Part shown: positions 27,226-37,259 of the stretch, in pieces | Layout: each line of letters opens with the position of its first letter | Numbering within the stretch: the first letter of the stretch is position 1 | NCBI RefSeq assembly: GCF_003008425.1 | Contig: NZ_PXOQ01000007.1 | Span: 582,419-646,418, forward strand | DNA: 64,000 nt | Direction of reading: 5' to 3' | DNA from: Aurantibacter aestuarii | Lineage (GTDB): Bacteria > Bacteroidota > Bacteroidia > Flavobacteriales > Flavobacteriaceae | Position numbers and translations under genes: made by a program | The notes under the pieces: model-generated | The model's database searches: none | What the model was told of the DNA's origin: nothing | Seen by the model: only the letters and a program-made list of their open reading frames with translations

Positions 27226-28422
27226 ATGTATTCAAAAATAAAAGAACATTTAGCTGAAGAATTACAAACCATTAAAGATAATGGATTATTTAAATCTGAA
27301 CGCATAATTACTTCACCTCAAGGTGCAGAAATCACTTTAAATACAGGAGAAACCGTTTTAAACTTTTGTGCTAACAACTATTTGGGATTATCTAGTCATC
27401 CAGATGTTATTCAGGCAGCAAAAGACGCAATGGATACGCATGGGTTTGGAATGTCCTCTGTCCGTTTTATTTGCGGTACTCAGGATATTCATAAGGAATT
27501 AGAACAAAAAATAGCAGATTTCTATCAAACTGAAGATACTATTTTATATGCTGCAGCTTTCGACGCCAACGGTGGAGTTTTTGAGCCGTTATTAGGCGCA
27601 GAGGATGCTATTATTTCCGATAGTTTAAATCACGCCTCTATAATTGATGGAGTGCGTTTGTGTAAAGCCAAACGTTTTAGATATCAAAATAATGATATGG
27701 CGGATTTGGAGCAACAACTTATTGCTGCAAACGAAAAAAATGCCCGTTTTAAAATTATTGTAACCGATGGTGTGTTTTCAATGGATGGTTTGGTTGCTCC
27801 ATTAGACAAAATTTGTGATTTAGCCGATAAATATGATGCGATGGTTATGATAGACGAATGTCATGCAGCAGGTTTTATAGGTAAAACCGGTATTGGAACT
27901 TTAGAAGAAAAAGGTGTTCTTGGCCGAATAGATATTATTACAGGTACCTTAGGGAAAGCTTTAGGTGGTGCTATGGGAGGTTATACGACAGGTAAAAAGG
28001 AAATTATCGAAATGTTGCGTCAGAAATCGAGACCATATTTGTTTTCAAACTCTTTAGCGCCTGCAATTGTTGGTGCATCTATAAAGGTATTCGATTTATT
28101 AAAGAATGATACGAGTCTTAGAGACCAGTTAGAAAAAAACACTAATCATTTTAAAAAAGGTATGAAAGCAGCAGGTTTTGATATAGTTGACGGAGACTCA
28201 GCAATCGTACCTGTAATGCTCTATGATGCGAAATTAGCTCAAAGTATGGCAAATGAGCTCTTAAAAGAAGGAATTTATGTTATTGGATTTTTCTTTCCAG
28301 TAGTTCCTAAAGAAAAAGCGAGGATTAGAGTCCAGCTGTCTGCAGCACATACTGAAAACCAGCTCAATAAAGCTGTAGAGGCTTTTATAAAGGTCGGAAA
28401 AAAGCTTGATATCATTACCTAA
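27226..28422 (+). CDS. kbl: Glycine C-acetyltransferase (2-amino-3-ketobutyrate CoA ligase)
   Basis: The 398-residue PLP enzyme of the alpha-oxoamine synthase family has the Schiff-base lysine at K244 (TGTLGKALGG), the PLP-stacking DECHAAGFIG segment and the family N-terminus FCANNYLGLSSHP. It cleaves 2-amino-3-ketobutyrate with CoA to glycine and acetyl-CoA in threonine degradation. No threonine dehydrogenase is adjacent. Related enzymes (BioF, Spt) are less likely because the sequence and length follow Kbl closely. Confidence 0.94.
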   Translation: MYSKIKEHLAEELQTIKDNGLFKSERIITSPQGAEITLNTGETVLNFCANNYLGLSSHPDVIQAAKDAMDTHGFGMSSVRFICGTQDIHKELEQKIADFYQTEDTILYAAAFDANGGVFEPLLGAEDAIISDSLNHASIIDGVRLCKAKRFRYQNNDMADLEQQLIAANEKNARFKIIVTDGVFSMDGLVAPLDKICDLADKYDAMVMIDECHAAGFIGKTGIGTLEEKGVLGRIDIITGTLGKALGGAMGGYTTGKKEIIEMLRQKSRPYLFSNSLAPAIVGASIKVFDLLKNDTSLRDQLEKNTNHFKKGMKAAGFDIVDGDSAIVPVMLYDAKLAQSMANELLKEGIYVIGFFFPVVPKEKARIRVQLSAAHTENQLNKAVEAFIKVGKKLDIIT

Positions 28423-28477
28423 AAAGCATCTTTAAGGATAATTTAACGTAAAAAATGTAATATTTTTAACATTTCAC

Positions 28478-28508
28478 TTTGTTAATAATTTATAACCACT
28501 TACTTTTG
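28478..28508 (+). promoter_or_regulatory. Perfect consensus promoter of the OmpA-family gene
   Basis: TTTG (28478-28481), exactly 19 bases, then TACTTTTG (28501-28508): an ideal Bacteroidota promoter. The predicted start is about 30 bases upstream of the ATG at 28545. It implies high expression, fitting an abundant outer-membrane protein. Confidence 0.85.
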
Positions 28509-28544
28509 TTACCGATTAACACTTAAAATTAAATTTAATTGAAT

Positions 28545-29972
28545 ATGAAAAATCTTAACCGATTAGTATTAGCATTGGTGCTTTTAGTGAGCTTTAGCAA
28601 TGTAAATGCACAAGACGAAAACAACCCTTGGGCAATCTCTTTTGGTATAAATGCAGTTGATGTATTTCCAGTAGGAGAAGATGCTCCACAAGGAGATTAT
28701 TTCCAAGAATTCTATAATGTTAAGGATCACTGGAACATTTTACCTTCATTGTCAACTATTTCTGTTTCTAAGTATTTAGGAAAAAACTTTTCTTTAGAGG
28801 CAAGAGGTTCTATTAATAAAATAGAAAAATGGGGTCAATTTGGTAGTGATGTACCAAGCGTTAAAGTAGGAGATTTAGATTATTATGCTGTAGATGGTGC
28901 TGTTCGTTACCACTTTGGTACTCTGTTTGGATTCTTAAGCCCTAACTTAGGTGTTGGTGGTGGTTACACTTGGATTGAAGAAGGAACTTATAATACATTC
29001 TCTGTTGAGAGAGGAAGAGATAATTTAGTAGGAGCTGGAACTGTAAATGGTGCTATTGGTTTAGATATCAATATTTCAGAGCATATTGCACTAATGCTAG
29101 AAACTAAATATAAGCATTCATTCGAAGAATATTTAACTTCTCATTTTCAACATAATGCAGGTATTAAAGTTAAATTTGGTGGTAAAGATACTGATGGTGA
29201 TGGTGTTTACGATAAAGACGATGCTTGTCCAGAAGTTCCTGGTTTAGCTGAATTTAATGGATGTCCTGATACTGATGGTGACGGAATCGAAGATGCTAAA
29301 GATACTTGTCCTAACGAAGCTGGATTAGCTGAGTTTAACGGATGTCCTGATACTGATGGTGACGGTGTTCCAGATAATACTGATGCTTGTCCAACTGTTA
29401 AAGGTTTAAAAACTTTAGCTGGTTGTCCTGATGCTGATGGTGATGGTGTTGCTGATAAAGATGATAAGTGTCCAGATGTTGCAGGTCCTGCAGCTAATAA
29501 TGGATGTCCTTGGCCAGATGCTGATGGTGATGGTGTGTTAGATAAAGATGATAAGTGTCCTAACGTTAAAGGAACTGTTGCAAACAATGGTTGTCCTGAG
29601 CCTGTATTACCTACAGTTGAAGTAATGAATAAATTAAATAGCTATGCAAAGACAATTTTATTCGAAACTGGTAAAGCAAGTTTCAAAAAAGCAACTTACC
29701 CAGTATTACAGTCAATCACTGCAATCTTAAAAGAATATCCAGATGCTAACTTCATTATTGAAGGTCACACAGATAGTGTTGGTTCTGAAACTTTAAACCA
29801 AGGTTTATCAGACTCTAGAGCTGGTGCTGTAAAAGGTTACTTAGTTGAAAATGGAATCGACCCTGCAAGATTAGAGTCAGTTGGATTTGGTGAAACAAAC
29901 CCAATCGATACTAACAAAACTGCTGCTGGTAGAAGAAACAACAGACGTGTAGAAGTAAAACTTAAAAAATAA
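28545..29972 (+). CDS. OmpA-family outer-membrane protein with thrombospondin type-3 repeats
   Basis: The 475-residue protein has a signal peptide ending NVNAQ, an N-terminal beta-barrel of about 180 residues, five calcium-binding type-3 repeats (DTDGDGV..D..D.CP, about 205-345) and a C-terminal OmpA/MotB peptidoglycan-binding domain ([23 protein letters not shown]). It probably links the outer membrane to peptidoglycan. I use the ATG at 28545 instead of a TTG six bases upstream. It has a strong promoter and a strong terminator of its own, so it is a monocistronic, probably abundant protein. Confidence 0.93.
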   Translation: MKNLNRLVLALVLLVSFSNVNAQDENNPWAISFGINAVDVFPVGEDAPQGDYFQEFYNVKDHWNILPSLSTISVSKYLGKNFSLEARGSINKIEKWGQFGSDVPSVKVGDLDYYAVDGAVRYHFGTLFGFLSPNLGVGGGYTWIEEGTYNTFSVERGRDNLVGAGTVNGAIGLDINISEHIALMLETKYKHSFEEYLTSHFQHNAGIKVKFGGKDTDGDGVYDKDDACPEVPGLAEFNGCPDTDGDGIEDAKDTCPNEAGLAEFNGCPDTDGDGVPDNTDACPTVKGLKTLAGCPDADGDGVADKDDKCPDVAGPAANNGCPWPDADGDGVLDKDDKCPNVKGTVANNGCPEPVLPTVEVMNKLNSYAKTILFETGKASFKKATYPVLQSITAILKEYPDANFIIEGHTDSVGSETLNQGLSDSRAGAVKGYLVENGIDPARLESVGFGETNPIDTNKTAAGRRNNRRVEVKLKK

Positions 29973-30000
29973 GTTTTAACTAAATACACAAATAAATAAT

Positions 30001-30028
30001 AAAACGCTTCGGGAAACCGAAGCGTTTT
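30001..30028 (+). terminator. Terminator of the OmpA-family gene
   Basis: A perfect 12-bp stem AAAACGCTTCGG / CCGAAGCGTTTT with a GAAA tetraloop and a following T-run. It ends 14 bases before the next gene's ATG. Confidence 0.93.
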
Positions 30029-30041
30029 TTATTTTTATAAA

Positions 30042-32777
30042 ATGAAAACTTTTTTACATGATGTCGTTTGCCAATTAGATGTTAAGAATATAAATGCTTA
30101 TACATTTATTTTTCCAAGTAAAAGAGCAGGTGTATTTTTTAAAAAAGAACTTTTATCACATATTTCTGGAACAGTTATAAGTCCATTAATTTTAAGTATT
30201 GAAGAATTTATAGAAGAAGTAAGTGGAACAATAACTATAAGCAATACAGTAGCTCTATTTATTTTATATGATGTTTATTTAAAAACTCCTTCTAAACTAC
30301 CTAAAGATAATTTTTATGCATTTAGTAAATGGGCTCAACTTATTATACAGGACTTTAATGAAATAGATCGGTATAATATTAATTCTAGTCAGATATTTAA
30401 CTACTTGGCTTCAATTAAAGAAATTGAGCATTGGTCTAAAAACTTAAACCAATCAGAGTTAATTTATAATTATTTAGAGTTTTGGAATTCTTTAGAATTA
30501 CTTTATAATAATTTTAGTGAGACTTTATTAGATCAAGCTAAGGCATATCAAGGATTGGTTTACAAAGTGGCAAAAAATAATATAGATGATTATATTAAAG
30601 AGACTAATAAAACGCATGTTTTTGTTGGCTTTAATGCCTTAAATACCTGTGAAGAAATCATTTTTAAATCATTTAAGCAATCTGATAAAGCACTTTTTTT
30701 CTGGGATTTAGACGAGTATTTCTATAATAAAAAAAATCACAGCGCAGGAAAATTTATTCGTTCCTTCAAAGAAAACAACTTATTTGAAACTAACGATTTA
30801 ACTAAATTACCAAATTATTATACTCATAAAAAAGATATTTCTATTTATGGCACACAAAAGAGTGTGGGGCAAGCAAAGTTGGTAGGTCAAATTTTAGATA
30901 GTTTAGATACTGAAAATATTTCTAAAACGGCTCTTGTTCTCGGAGATGAAAATTTATTATTACCAGTTTTGGGGTCAATCCCTAAATCGGTTAATAATAT
31001 AAATATTACTATGGGTTTGCCATTAAATCTGTCGTCTTTTTATCATTTATTTCTATTAATATTCAACGTAAAATCTTCAAAAGAAACTCACATATTTTAT
31101 AAAGATTTATTTAATATAATATCTAATGAATATTTGCGACCAATTTTTATTTCAGATTCAATAGATGTTGTTTTAACTAATTTAAAGCAATCTAACGAAG
31201 TTTTCTATACACTAGAAAAGGTTTGTTTATTTTTTCCTAAAAATGAAGATTTTCTGAAGGCTATATTTTATAAAGATAATAATGTTACTGATTCTATTCA
31301 TCAATTTTTATTCATTATCAATGTATTGAAAGATGAATTGACTCTAAGACCTAATTCTGCTATTGAATTAGAGTATCTCTACAAATTTAATCAGGTTTTC
31401 GAGCAGCTTTTAGATTTAAATAAAACCTATAAGCATATTACATCTATTTCTATACTTTTCGAATTATTTAAAGAATTAGTTTCCAATGAAACGCTTGATA
31501 TTAAAGGAGAGCCTTTACAAGGATTACAAATTATGGGAATGTTAGAATCTAGGGTTTTAGATTTTGAAAACGTTATCATTACCTCTGTTAATGAAGGGAT
31601 TTTACCTTCGGGAAAATCTGATAATTCTTTTATTCCTTTCGACTTAAAAACGGAATACGGTTTACCAACATATACAGATAAAGATGCCGTTTATACCTAC
31701 CATTTTTATCATTTATTACAACGTGCAAAAAACGTCCATATTATTTATAATACCGAAATGGATGCGCTTTTGGGTGGAGAAAAAAGCCGATTTATTCATC
31801 AGCTTGAAACGGAACAATTACATAATATTCAGCATCATATTTTGTCGGCAGATATTCCAACATATATTGAAACACCAAATCATATAATAAAAACGCCTTT
31901 AGTATTAAGTAGTATAAAACAACTAGCCCAAAAAGGATTTTCACCTTCATCTTTAACAAACTATATTCGAAATCCTTTAGATTTTTATTATGATAAGGTT
32001 TTGGGAATACAAAAGGAAGATAACATTGAAGAAGTTGTTGCAGCTAATACTTTAGGAACTATAGTACATGAAGTACTTGAAGTATTTTACAAACCATTTG
32101 AAGGTAAGATTTTAGAAGTCGAGCCATTAGAAGCTTTAAAGACTAAAATAGACGCTACGGTTTTAATGTATTTTGAAAAAATATATAAAAATGGTGATGT
32201 TACTAAAGGAAAGAACCTTATTATTTTTGAGGTTGCAAAGCGTTATGTTTTAAATTTTTTAAATTTTGAAATTGCCGAATTAAAAAATGGGCATGAGATT
32301 AAAATTATTGCATTAGAGCTTAAAAATGAAATAATTTTGGATGTGGAACCTTTGAATTTCCCTATTAAAATTAAGGGAACAGTAGATAGAATTGACGAAT
32401 TTAATGGAATTACCCGAATTATAGATTATAAAACGGGTAGCGTTAAACAAGATAAAGTTAGGGTGATGAACTGGGAAGATATTTCCTTAGATTACGATAA
32501 GTACAGTAAACCATTCCAGATTTTAACTTATGCCTTAATGATGTCACAATCCGCTCCTTTGAAGTTCCCTTTGCAGGCTGGGATCATTTCATTTAAAAAC
32601 TTAAAATCAGGTTTTTTACCTTTTCAAAAACAAATATCTTATGGTAAATATGATGATTTCATTTCACAAGAAACTTTAAACGACTTTAAACAGGAACTTT
32701 GTAAATTAATTCTGGAGATTTGTGATGAAAAAACAGATTTTGTAGAAAAAGAAATTAAGAGTTTTTCTTCATTTTAG
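30042..32777 (+). CDS. PD-(D/E)XK nuclease-family protein, AddB-like
   Basis: The 911-residue protein has the two-part architecture of AddB: a degenerate helicase-like N-terminal part without an intact Walker A (FIFPSKRAGVFFKKE), a middle segment LQIMGMLESRVLDFENVII and NEGILPSGKS typical of inactive SF1 domains, and a C-terminal nuclease with GTVDRIDEF, IIDYKTG near 793 and QILTYALMM. AddA-AddB complexes process double-strand ends before RecA loading. No Fe-S cysteine set is obvious. It overlaps the convergent flavin gene by 23 bases and is 14 bases from the preceding terminator, so its promoter is unclear. Confidence 0.87.
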   Translation: MKTFLHDVVCQLDVKNINAYTFIFPSKRAGVFFKKELLSHISGTVISPLILSIEEFIEEVSGTITISNTVALFILYDVYLKTPSKLPKDNFYAFSKWAQLIIQDFNEIDRYNINSSQIFNYLASIKEIEHWSKNLNQSELIYNYLEFWNSLELLYNNFSETLLDQAKAYQGLVYKVAKNNIDDYIKETNKTHVFVGFNALNTCEEIIFKSFKQSDKALFFWDLDEYFYNKKNHSAGKFIRSFKENNLFETNDLTKLPNYYTHKKDISIYGTQKSVGQAKLVGQILDSLDTENISKTALVLGDENLLLPVLGSIPKSVNNINITMGLPLNLSSFYHLFLLIFNVKSSKETHIFYKDLFNIISNEYLRPIFISDSIDVVLTNLKQSNEVFYTLEKVCLFFPKNEDFLKAIFYKDNNVTDSIHQFLFIINVLKDELTLRPNSAIELEYLYKFNQVFEQLLDLNKTYKHITSISILFELFKELVSNETLDIKGEPLQGLQIMGMLESRVLDFENVIITSVNEGILPSGKSDNSFIPFDLKTEYGLPTYTDKDAVYTYHFYHLLQRAKNVHIIYNTEMDALLGGEKSRFIHQLETEQLHNIQHHILSADIPTYIETPNHIIKTPLVLSSIKQLAQKGFSPSSLTNYIRNPLDFYYDKVLGIQKEDNIEEVVAANTLGTIVHEVLEVFYKPFEGKILEVEPLEALKTKIDATVLMYFEKIYKNGDVTKGKNLIIFEVAKRYVLNFLNFEIAELKNGHEIKIIALELKNEIILDVEPLNFPIKIKGTVDRIDEFNGITRIIDYKTGSVKQDKVRVMNWEDISLDYDKYSKPFQILTYALMMSQSAPLKFPLQAGIISFKNLKSGFLPFQKQISYGKYDDFISQETLNDFKQELCKLILEICDEKTDFVEKEIKSFSSF

Positions 32778-33999
32778 TTAAATAAGCCAAGTTTGGTAAA
32801 ATCCTATCATGATGTTTTACAAAAGGATTTGCAATGTCCCAGACATAACCAGCTAAAACCGAACAAATTTGACGCTTGTTTTCTAAATTATCGTCCGCAT
32901 TAAAAAACAAGGTTTGTAAATTTCCAGTGTACCATTCCTTAACATAGCTTTTAAAAACATTAACCCCAGATTTTATATAAAGCTCGTAGTCTGTTTCCCA
33001 ATTTACAAGGTCTCCTTTTAGTTGTAACGCTGTAAGTTGTGCTGCTTTTAGGGCAGATTCTGTTGCAAATGTTACACCACTCGAAAATACAGGATCCAAA
33101 AATTCTGCACTATTTCCTGTTAAAGCAAAACCAGTTCCATAGAGTTTGGTTGCCGATTTGGAAAACGCACACATGTCATAGGTATTAATTATAGGCTCAC
33201 AATCTTTAAAACGCTGTTTGTAATGCTCAGACTTATTCAAGAAATAATTTAACTTGGTAAAGGCATCACCTTTCGTTTTTTTAATAGTTTCCTCGTTGCT
33301 TACCACGCCTAAACTGGTGTTTCCGTTAGAGAAAGGAATAACCCAAAGCCAAGTATTTAAATCTAAAACATCAAAAGTAATTAAAGTACCTTCTTTACCT
33401 TTTGGACGATTAACATCTTTTACATGAGTAAATACACTTGCATTAACCTGCACGTCGGAAGCTTTATTTAAAGTCATTTGGTTAGCCAATAATCGACCAT
33501 AACCACTACAATCAATAATAAATTTTGCCAGAATTGTTTTTTCAGAAGCGTTTTTAATATGTTTTACCCGAGATGTTGAGCTTCCGTTAGGTTGTATATC
33601 AACATCCAATACTTCAGTGTTAAAAAGGACTTTCACGCCATGTTTTTCTAAAGTATCGGTTAGAACTTTATCAAATTCTGCACGAGGCACCTGCCAAGTC
33701 CAATCCCAGCCTTCTGTAAATTTATCGCTAAAATCAAATTCACAAACATCATTACCTCTAATAAAACGTGCACCATACTTTTTTTCGAATCCAGCTTGAT
33801 TAATAGCATCAAAAAGTCCAACTTCAGTAAAATGCTCCATGCATCTTGGGAGCAAGCTTTCTCCTATGGCAAATCTTGGAAATTCGTTTTTCTCAACAAC
33901 CAAGACATTGTAGCCTTTTTGCTTTAAATACATCGCCGCAACACAGCCAGCAGGACCAGCACCAATAATTAATATATCTACAGAGGGATTATCTTTCAA
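32755..33999 (-). CDS. FAD-dependent oxygenase/halogenase-like oxidoreductase of the pigment cluster
   Basis: The 414-residue flavoprotein has the dinucleotide fold GAGPAGCVAA near residue 12, the GESLLP motif and a WLWVIPF segment, both characteristic of the flavin-dependent halogenase/hydroxylase family. Enzymes of this kind occur in flexirubin clusters and may hydroxylate, chlorinate or otherwise oxidise the aromatic head; sequence alone does not decide. The start is TTG at 33999: upstream in frame only four codons separate it from a stop. It is transcribed divergently from the ammonia-lyase gene. Confidence 0.85.
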   Translation of the reverse strand: MKDNPSVDILIIGAGPAGCVAAMYLKQKGYNVLVVEKNEFPRFAIGESLLPRCMEHFTEVGLFDAINQAGFEKKYGARFIRGNDVCEFDFSDKFTEGWDWTWQVPRAEFDKVLTDTLEKHGVKVLFNTEVLDVDIQPNGSSTSRVKHIKNASEKTILAKFIIDCSGYGRLLANQMTLNKASDVQVNASVFTHVKDVNRPKGKEGTLITFDVLDLNTWLWVIPFSNGNTSLGVVSNEETIKKTKGDAFTKLNYFLNKSEHYKQRFKDCEPIINTYDMCAFSKSATKLYGTGFALTGNSAEFLDPVFSSGVTFATESALKAAQLTALQLKGDLVNWETDYELYIKSGVNVFKSYVKEWYTGNLQTLFFNADDNLENKRQICSVLAGYVWDIANPFVKHHDRILPNLAYLTKMKKNS

Positions 34000-34084
34000 T
34001 TTATAGGCGTGTTATAATAAAAATCTTAATTTTATCGAATAGAATTTAAAAGTACAATTTAGTTTTAAATTGAAAAACATATAA

Positions 34085-35617
34085 ATGCTAAATATAAACG
34101 GAACCTTAAGCTTAAAAGATTTTAATACAGTAGTATTTAAAAATACACCGGTACAAATAGATGAGGATACAATGCTTGCGGTAAAAGCAAGTCATGATTT
34201 TTTAAAAGAATTTGCAGAAAATAAAATTATATATGGTGTAAATACAGGGTTTGGACCTATGGCGCAGTATAAAATTGAAGCCTCTAAAACTAAAGAGCTT
34301 CAATATAATTTAATACGTAGCCATGCGTCCGGCACAGGAGATGTGTTAGATGAAGCCTGTGTTAGAGCAGCTTTATTGGCACGTTTAAACACCTTGTCTC
34401 TAGGAAACTCAGGCATTCATTCTTCGGTATTAGATGTCATGAAAGCGCTGTTAAATAAAAATATTCATCCACTTATATTTCATCATGGCGGCGTAGGAGC
34501 AAGTGGAGATTTGGTGCAATTAGCACATATAGCGCTGGTTCTTATAGGTGAAGGTGAAGTGTTTTTCAAAGGAAAACGATTAGAAACCAAAGAGGTTTTT
34601 AATACCGAACAAATTAAGCCTATAGAGATTGTCCTTCGTGAAGGATTAGGATTAATTAATGGAACTTCTGTAATGACTGGAATTGGCATGATTAATTTAA
34701 TTTATGCTAAAAAAATAATTAAAATTTCAACTCAATGTTCTTCGGCCATAAATGAATTGGTTCAAGCTTATGACGATCATTTATCCTTAGAACTGCATCA
34801 AACCAAAAAACATGGTGGTCAAAGTGAAGTAGCAGAGCAAATGCGACTTCATCTTAAAGACAGTAAGCTTATAAAACATAGAGCACAACATTTGTATAAG
34901 TCGAATGAAGATGTAGACATCTTCCACGATAAAGTACAGGAATATTACTCTATACGTTGTGTGCCACAAATTTTAGGACCTGTTTTAGACACTATTAATC
35001 AGGCAGAAAAAGTTTTGGTAGACGAAGTTAATTCGGCTAACGACAACCCGATTATAGATGTTGCAAATCAAAATGTATATCATGGAGGCAATTTTCATGG
35101 CGATTATGTTTCTCTAGAAATGGATAAATTAAAGCTAGTTATAACCAAAACCAGTATGTTGGCAGAACGACAACTAAATTATTTACTTAACTCTAAGCTG
35201 AATAATTTATTACCACCATTTGTAAATTTGGGACAACTAGGATTAAATTTTGGAATGCAAGGAGTACAATTTACCGCAACGTCTACCACAGCCGAAAATC
35301 AGACCTTATCAAATCCTATGTATGTACATAGTATCCCAAATAATAACGACAATCAAGATGTGGTAAGTATGGGCACCAATGCCGCCTTATTAACTAAAAA
35401 AGTGATTGAAAATACTTTTGAAGTATTAGCGATAGAAGTTATTACTATTATTCAGGCTATAGAGTATTTGGAAATTCAGGATAAACTGTCTTCAGAGACG
35501 CTTAAACTATATACGTCTATTAGAGAAATTGTTCCGGTGTTTAAAGAAGATCTTGTGATGTATCCTTACATTTCAAAAGTAAAAGCTTTTTTAATGCAGA
35601 CGAATACTACTATTTAA
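34085..35617 (+). CDS. Aromatic amino acid ammonia-lyase, probable tyrosine ammonia-lyase
   Basis: The 510-residue HAL/PAL/TAL-family enzyme has the MIO-forming Ala-Ser-Gly at 139-141 (GGVGASGDLVQLAH) and the catalytic Tyr50 (IIYGVNTGFGP). It strongly resembles, from memory, the tyrosine ammonia-lyase of F. johnsoniae, which makes 4-coumarate. The substrate-selectivity pair is Ser79-His80 (NLIRSHASG), as in histidine ammonia-lyases but also in that flavobacterial enzyme. Its place at the head of a polyene cluster argues for tyrosine and a 4-coumaroyl starter. It is followed by the reductase gene after one base. Confidence 0.9.
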   Translation: MLNINGTLSLKDFNTVVFKNTPVQIDEDTMLAVKASHDFLKEFAENKIIYGVNTGFGPMAQYKIEASKTKELQYNLIRSHASGTGDVLDEACVRAALLARLNTLSLGNSGIHSSVLDVMKALLNKNIHPLIFHHGGVGASGDLVQLAHIALVLIGEGEVFFKGKRLETKEVFNTEQIKPIEIVLREGLGLINGTSVMTGIGMINLIYAKKIIKISTQCSSAINELVQAYDDHLSLELHQTKKHGGQSEVAEQMRLHLKDSKLIKHRAQHLYKSNEDVDIFHDKVQEYYSIRCVPQILGPVLDTINQAEKVLVDEVNSANDNPIIDVANQNVYHGGNFHGDYVSLEMDKLKLVITKTSMLAERQLNYLLNSKLNNLLPPFVNLGQLGLNFGMQGVQFTATSTTAENQTLSNPMYVHSIPNNNDNQDVVSMGTNAALLTKKVIENTFEVLAIEVITIIQAIEYLEIQDKLSSETLKLYTSIREIVPVFKEDLVMYPYISKVKAFLMQTNTTI

Positions 35618-35618
35618 T

Positions 35619-36347
35619 ATGAAAAAGATAGCATTAGTTACAGGTGGATCACGAGGCATTGGCAAAGCTATTTGTATAGAATTGGCAAAACACTTAGACC
35701 TTCATATTTTAATAAATTATAATTCTAACGAAGCTGCAGCAAAAGATACTTTAGCTCAAATTGAAGCTTTTGGTGGTTCTGCTGAAATATTAAAATGTGA
35801 TGTGTCAAATGCTGAAGATGTAGAAAAAACATTGAATATCTGGCAGACGAACAACCCAGAACAAGGCATTTCTATACTCATTAATAATGCAGGGATTACA
35901 AAAGACGGTTTATTTATGTGGATGCCAGAAGCAGACTGGTCTTCAGTATTTAATACGAGTGTAAATGGGTTTTTCAATATGACTCAAAAGGTCATTCAAC
36001 CTATGATGCTTCAAAAATTTGGACGTATTATAAATATAGTCTCTCTGTCGGGACTTCATGGTCAGGCTGGGCAAACTAATTATTCGGCAGCAAAAGGCGC
36101 TATCATTTCAGCAACAAAAGCATTGTCTAAAGAAGTGGCAAAAAAAGGGGTAACCGTAAATGCGGTAGCACCTGGTTTTATAACTTCCGATATGACCAAA
36201 GATTTAGACCAAACGCAGCTTAAAAAACAAATACCGGCAAATCGTTTTGGAGAACCAGAAGAAGTCGCTCATTTGGTCGCTTTTTTAGCCTCAGAAAAAG
36301 CCTCTTATATTACAGGAGAAATTATTAGCATTTCCGGAGGGATTTAA
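35619..36347 (+). CDS. fabG: FabG-like 3-oxoacyl-ACP reductase
   Basis: The 242-residue short-chain dehydrogenase has GGSRGIGKAI (NADP site), NNAGI, the catalytic Ser in NIVSLSG and YSAAKGA with Tyr and Lys, and the FabG C-terminus ITGEIISISGGI. It reduces the beta-keto group after each condensation of the polyene chain. It corresponds in role to the ketoreductase ApeQ of aryl-polyene clusters. The symbol reflects family, not a housekeeping role. Confidence 0.93.
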   Translation: MKKIALVTGGSRGIGKAICIELAKHLDLHILINYNSNEAAAKDTLAQIEAFGGSAEILKCDVSNAEDVEKTLNIWQTNNPEQGISILINNAGITKDGLFMWMPEADWSSVFNTSVNGFFNMTQKVIQPMMLQKFGRIINIVSLSGLHGQAGQTNYSAAKGAIISATKALSKEVAKKGVTVNAVAPGFITSDMTKDLDQTQLKKQIPANRFGEPEEVAHLVAFLASEKASYITGEIISISGGI

Positions 36348-36377
36348 AATATACATTGGTTTAAATTAAACAATAAT

Positions 36378-37259
36378 ATGGCAGCAGAGTGGGACGGGAA
36401 ATCTCGAGGTAGTGTGTTTGGCTTTAAGGTTTTTGTGTTTTTCATCAAAAACTTTGGAGTTAATGCCGCTTACGCTTTAATGCACTTGCCGGTTCCTTAT
36501 TTTTGTTTGTTTTCTGGTAAAAATGTTCAAGGATTACGTTTTTATTTTAGAAAACGTTTGGGATATTCTTGGTTTAAATCAGCCCTTAGTATCTATAAAA
36601 CCTACTATGTGTTTGGGCAGACGTTAATAGATAAAATAGCAATTTCGGCAAATCTAAGAGACTCTTATACATTTAATTATAATGGAGAACATCTTATTAA
36701 AGATGCTCTAGCAGAACAAAAAGGTGGTTTACTTATAAGTGCTCACATGGGTAATTTTGAGTTAGCACAATATTTTTTTAAAAACAGAATTGACAAGACT
36801 AACGTTAGTATAGTCATAACAGACCAAGACCATCAGGCTATAAAGGATTATCTTAATAAATACCTTAAAAAAGACGAAACACAATTTATTATTGTAAAAT
36901 ACGATTTTTCTCATATTTTCGAGATTAATGCAGCTTTGGCACAAAACCGTTTGGTATGTATTTCTGGCGACAGATATTTAGAAGGAGTAAAATGTATTGA
37001 AGGCAAACTACTAAATAAAACAGCTAAATTTCCGGTTGGACCATTCCATTTGGGTAGTAAATTACAAGTGCCTGTACTCTTTGTGTATGTATTTAGAGAG
37101 CCTAAAAAGAAGTATCAATTATATGCCGAAAGAGTTCAAGTGATTTCAAAAAGACCAGAGGATTTATTACAATCTTATACAGAAAGTTTAGAAAAAATGA
37201 TTTCAAAATACCCGTTACAATGGTTCAATTTTTATAACTTTTGGGACGATGAAGCATAA
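36378..37259 (+). CDS. LpxL/HtrB-like lysophospholipid acyltransferase of the pigment cluster
   Basis: The 293-residue protein has the H-x4-E acyltransferase motif in ISAHMGNFELAQ and the SGDRYLEG segment of the lipid A acyltransferase superfamily. A hydrophobic N-terminal stretch would anchor it at the inner membrane. In aryl-polyene and flexirubin clusters such proteins are proposed to transfer the polyene acyl chain from ACP to a lipid acceptor. The stop overlaps the following dehydratase gene by 11 bases. Confidence 0.87.
   Translation: MAAEWDGKSRGSVFGFKVFVFFIKNFGVNAAYALMHLPVPYFCLFSGKNVQGLRFYFRKRLGYSWFKSALSIYKTYYVFGQTLIDKIAISANLRDSYTFNYNGEHLIKDALAEQKGGLLISAHMGNFELAQYFFKNRIDKTNVSIVITDQDHQAIKDYLNKYLKKDETQFIIVKYDFSHIFEINAALAQNRLVCISGDRYLEGVKCIEGKLLNKTAKFPVGPFHLGSKLQVPVLFVYVFREPKKKYQLYAERVQVISKRPEDLLQSYTESLEKMISKYPLQWFNFYNFWDDEA

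Noticed and set aside
29207-29587. Long open frame antisense to the OmpA-family gene
   Set aside because: It is the mirror of the Asp-Gly-rich type-3 repeats (low-complexity Ser/Pro/Gly) and has no independent start context.
31684-31887. Alternate plus-strand frame within the AddB-like gene
   Set aside because: Out-of-frame shadow of a continuous 911-residue coding sequence.
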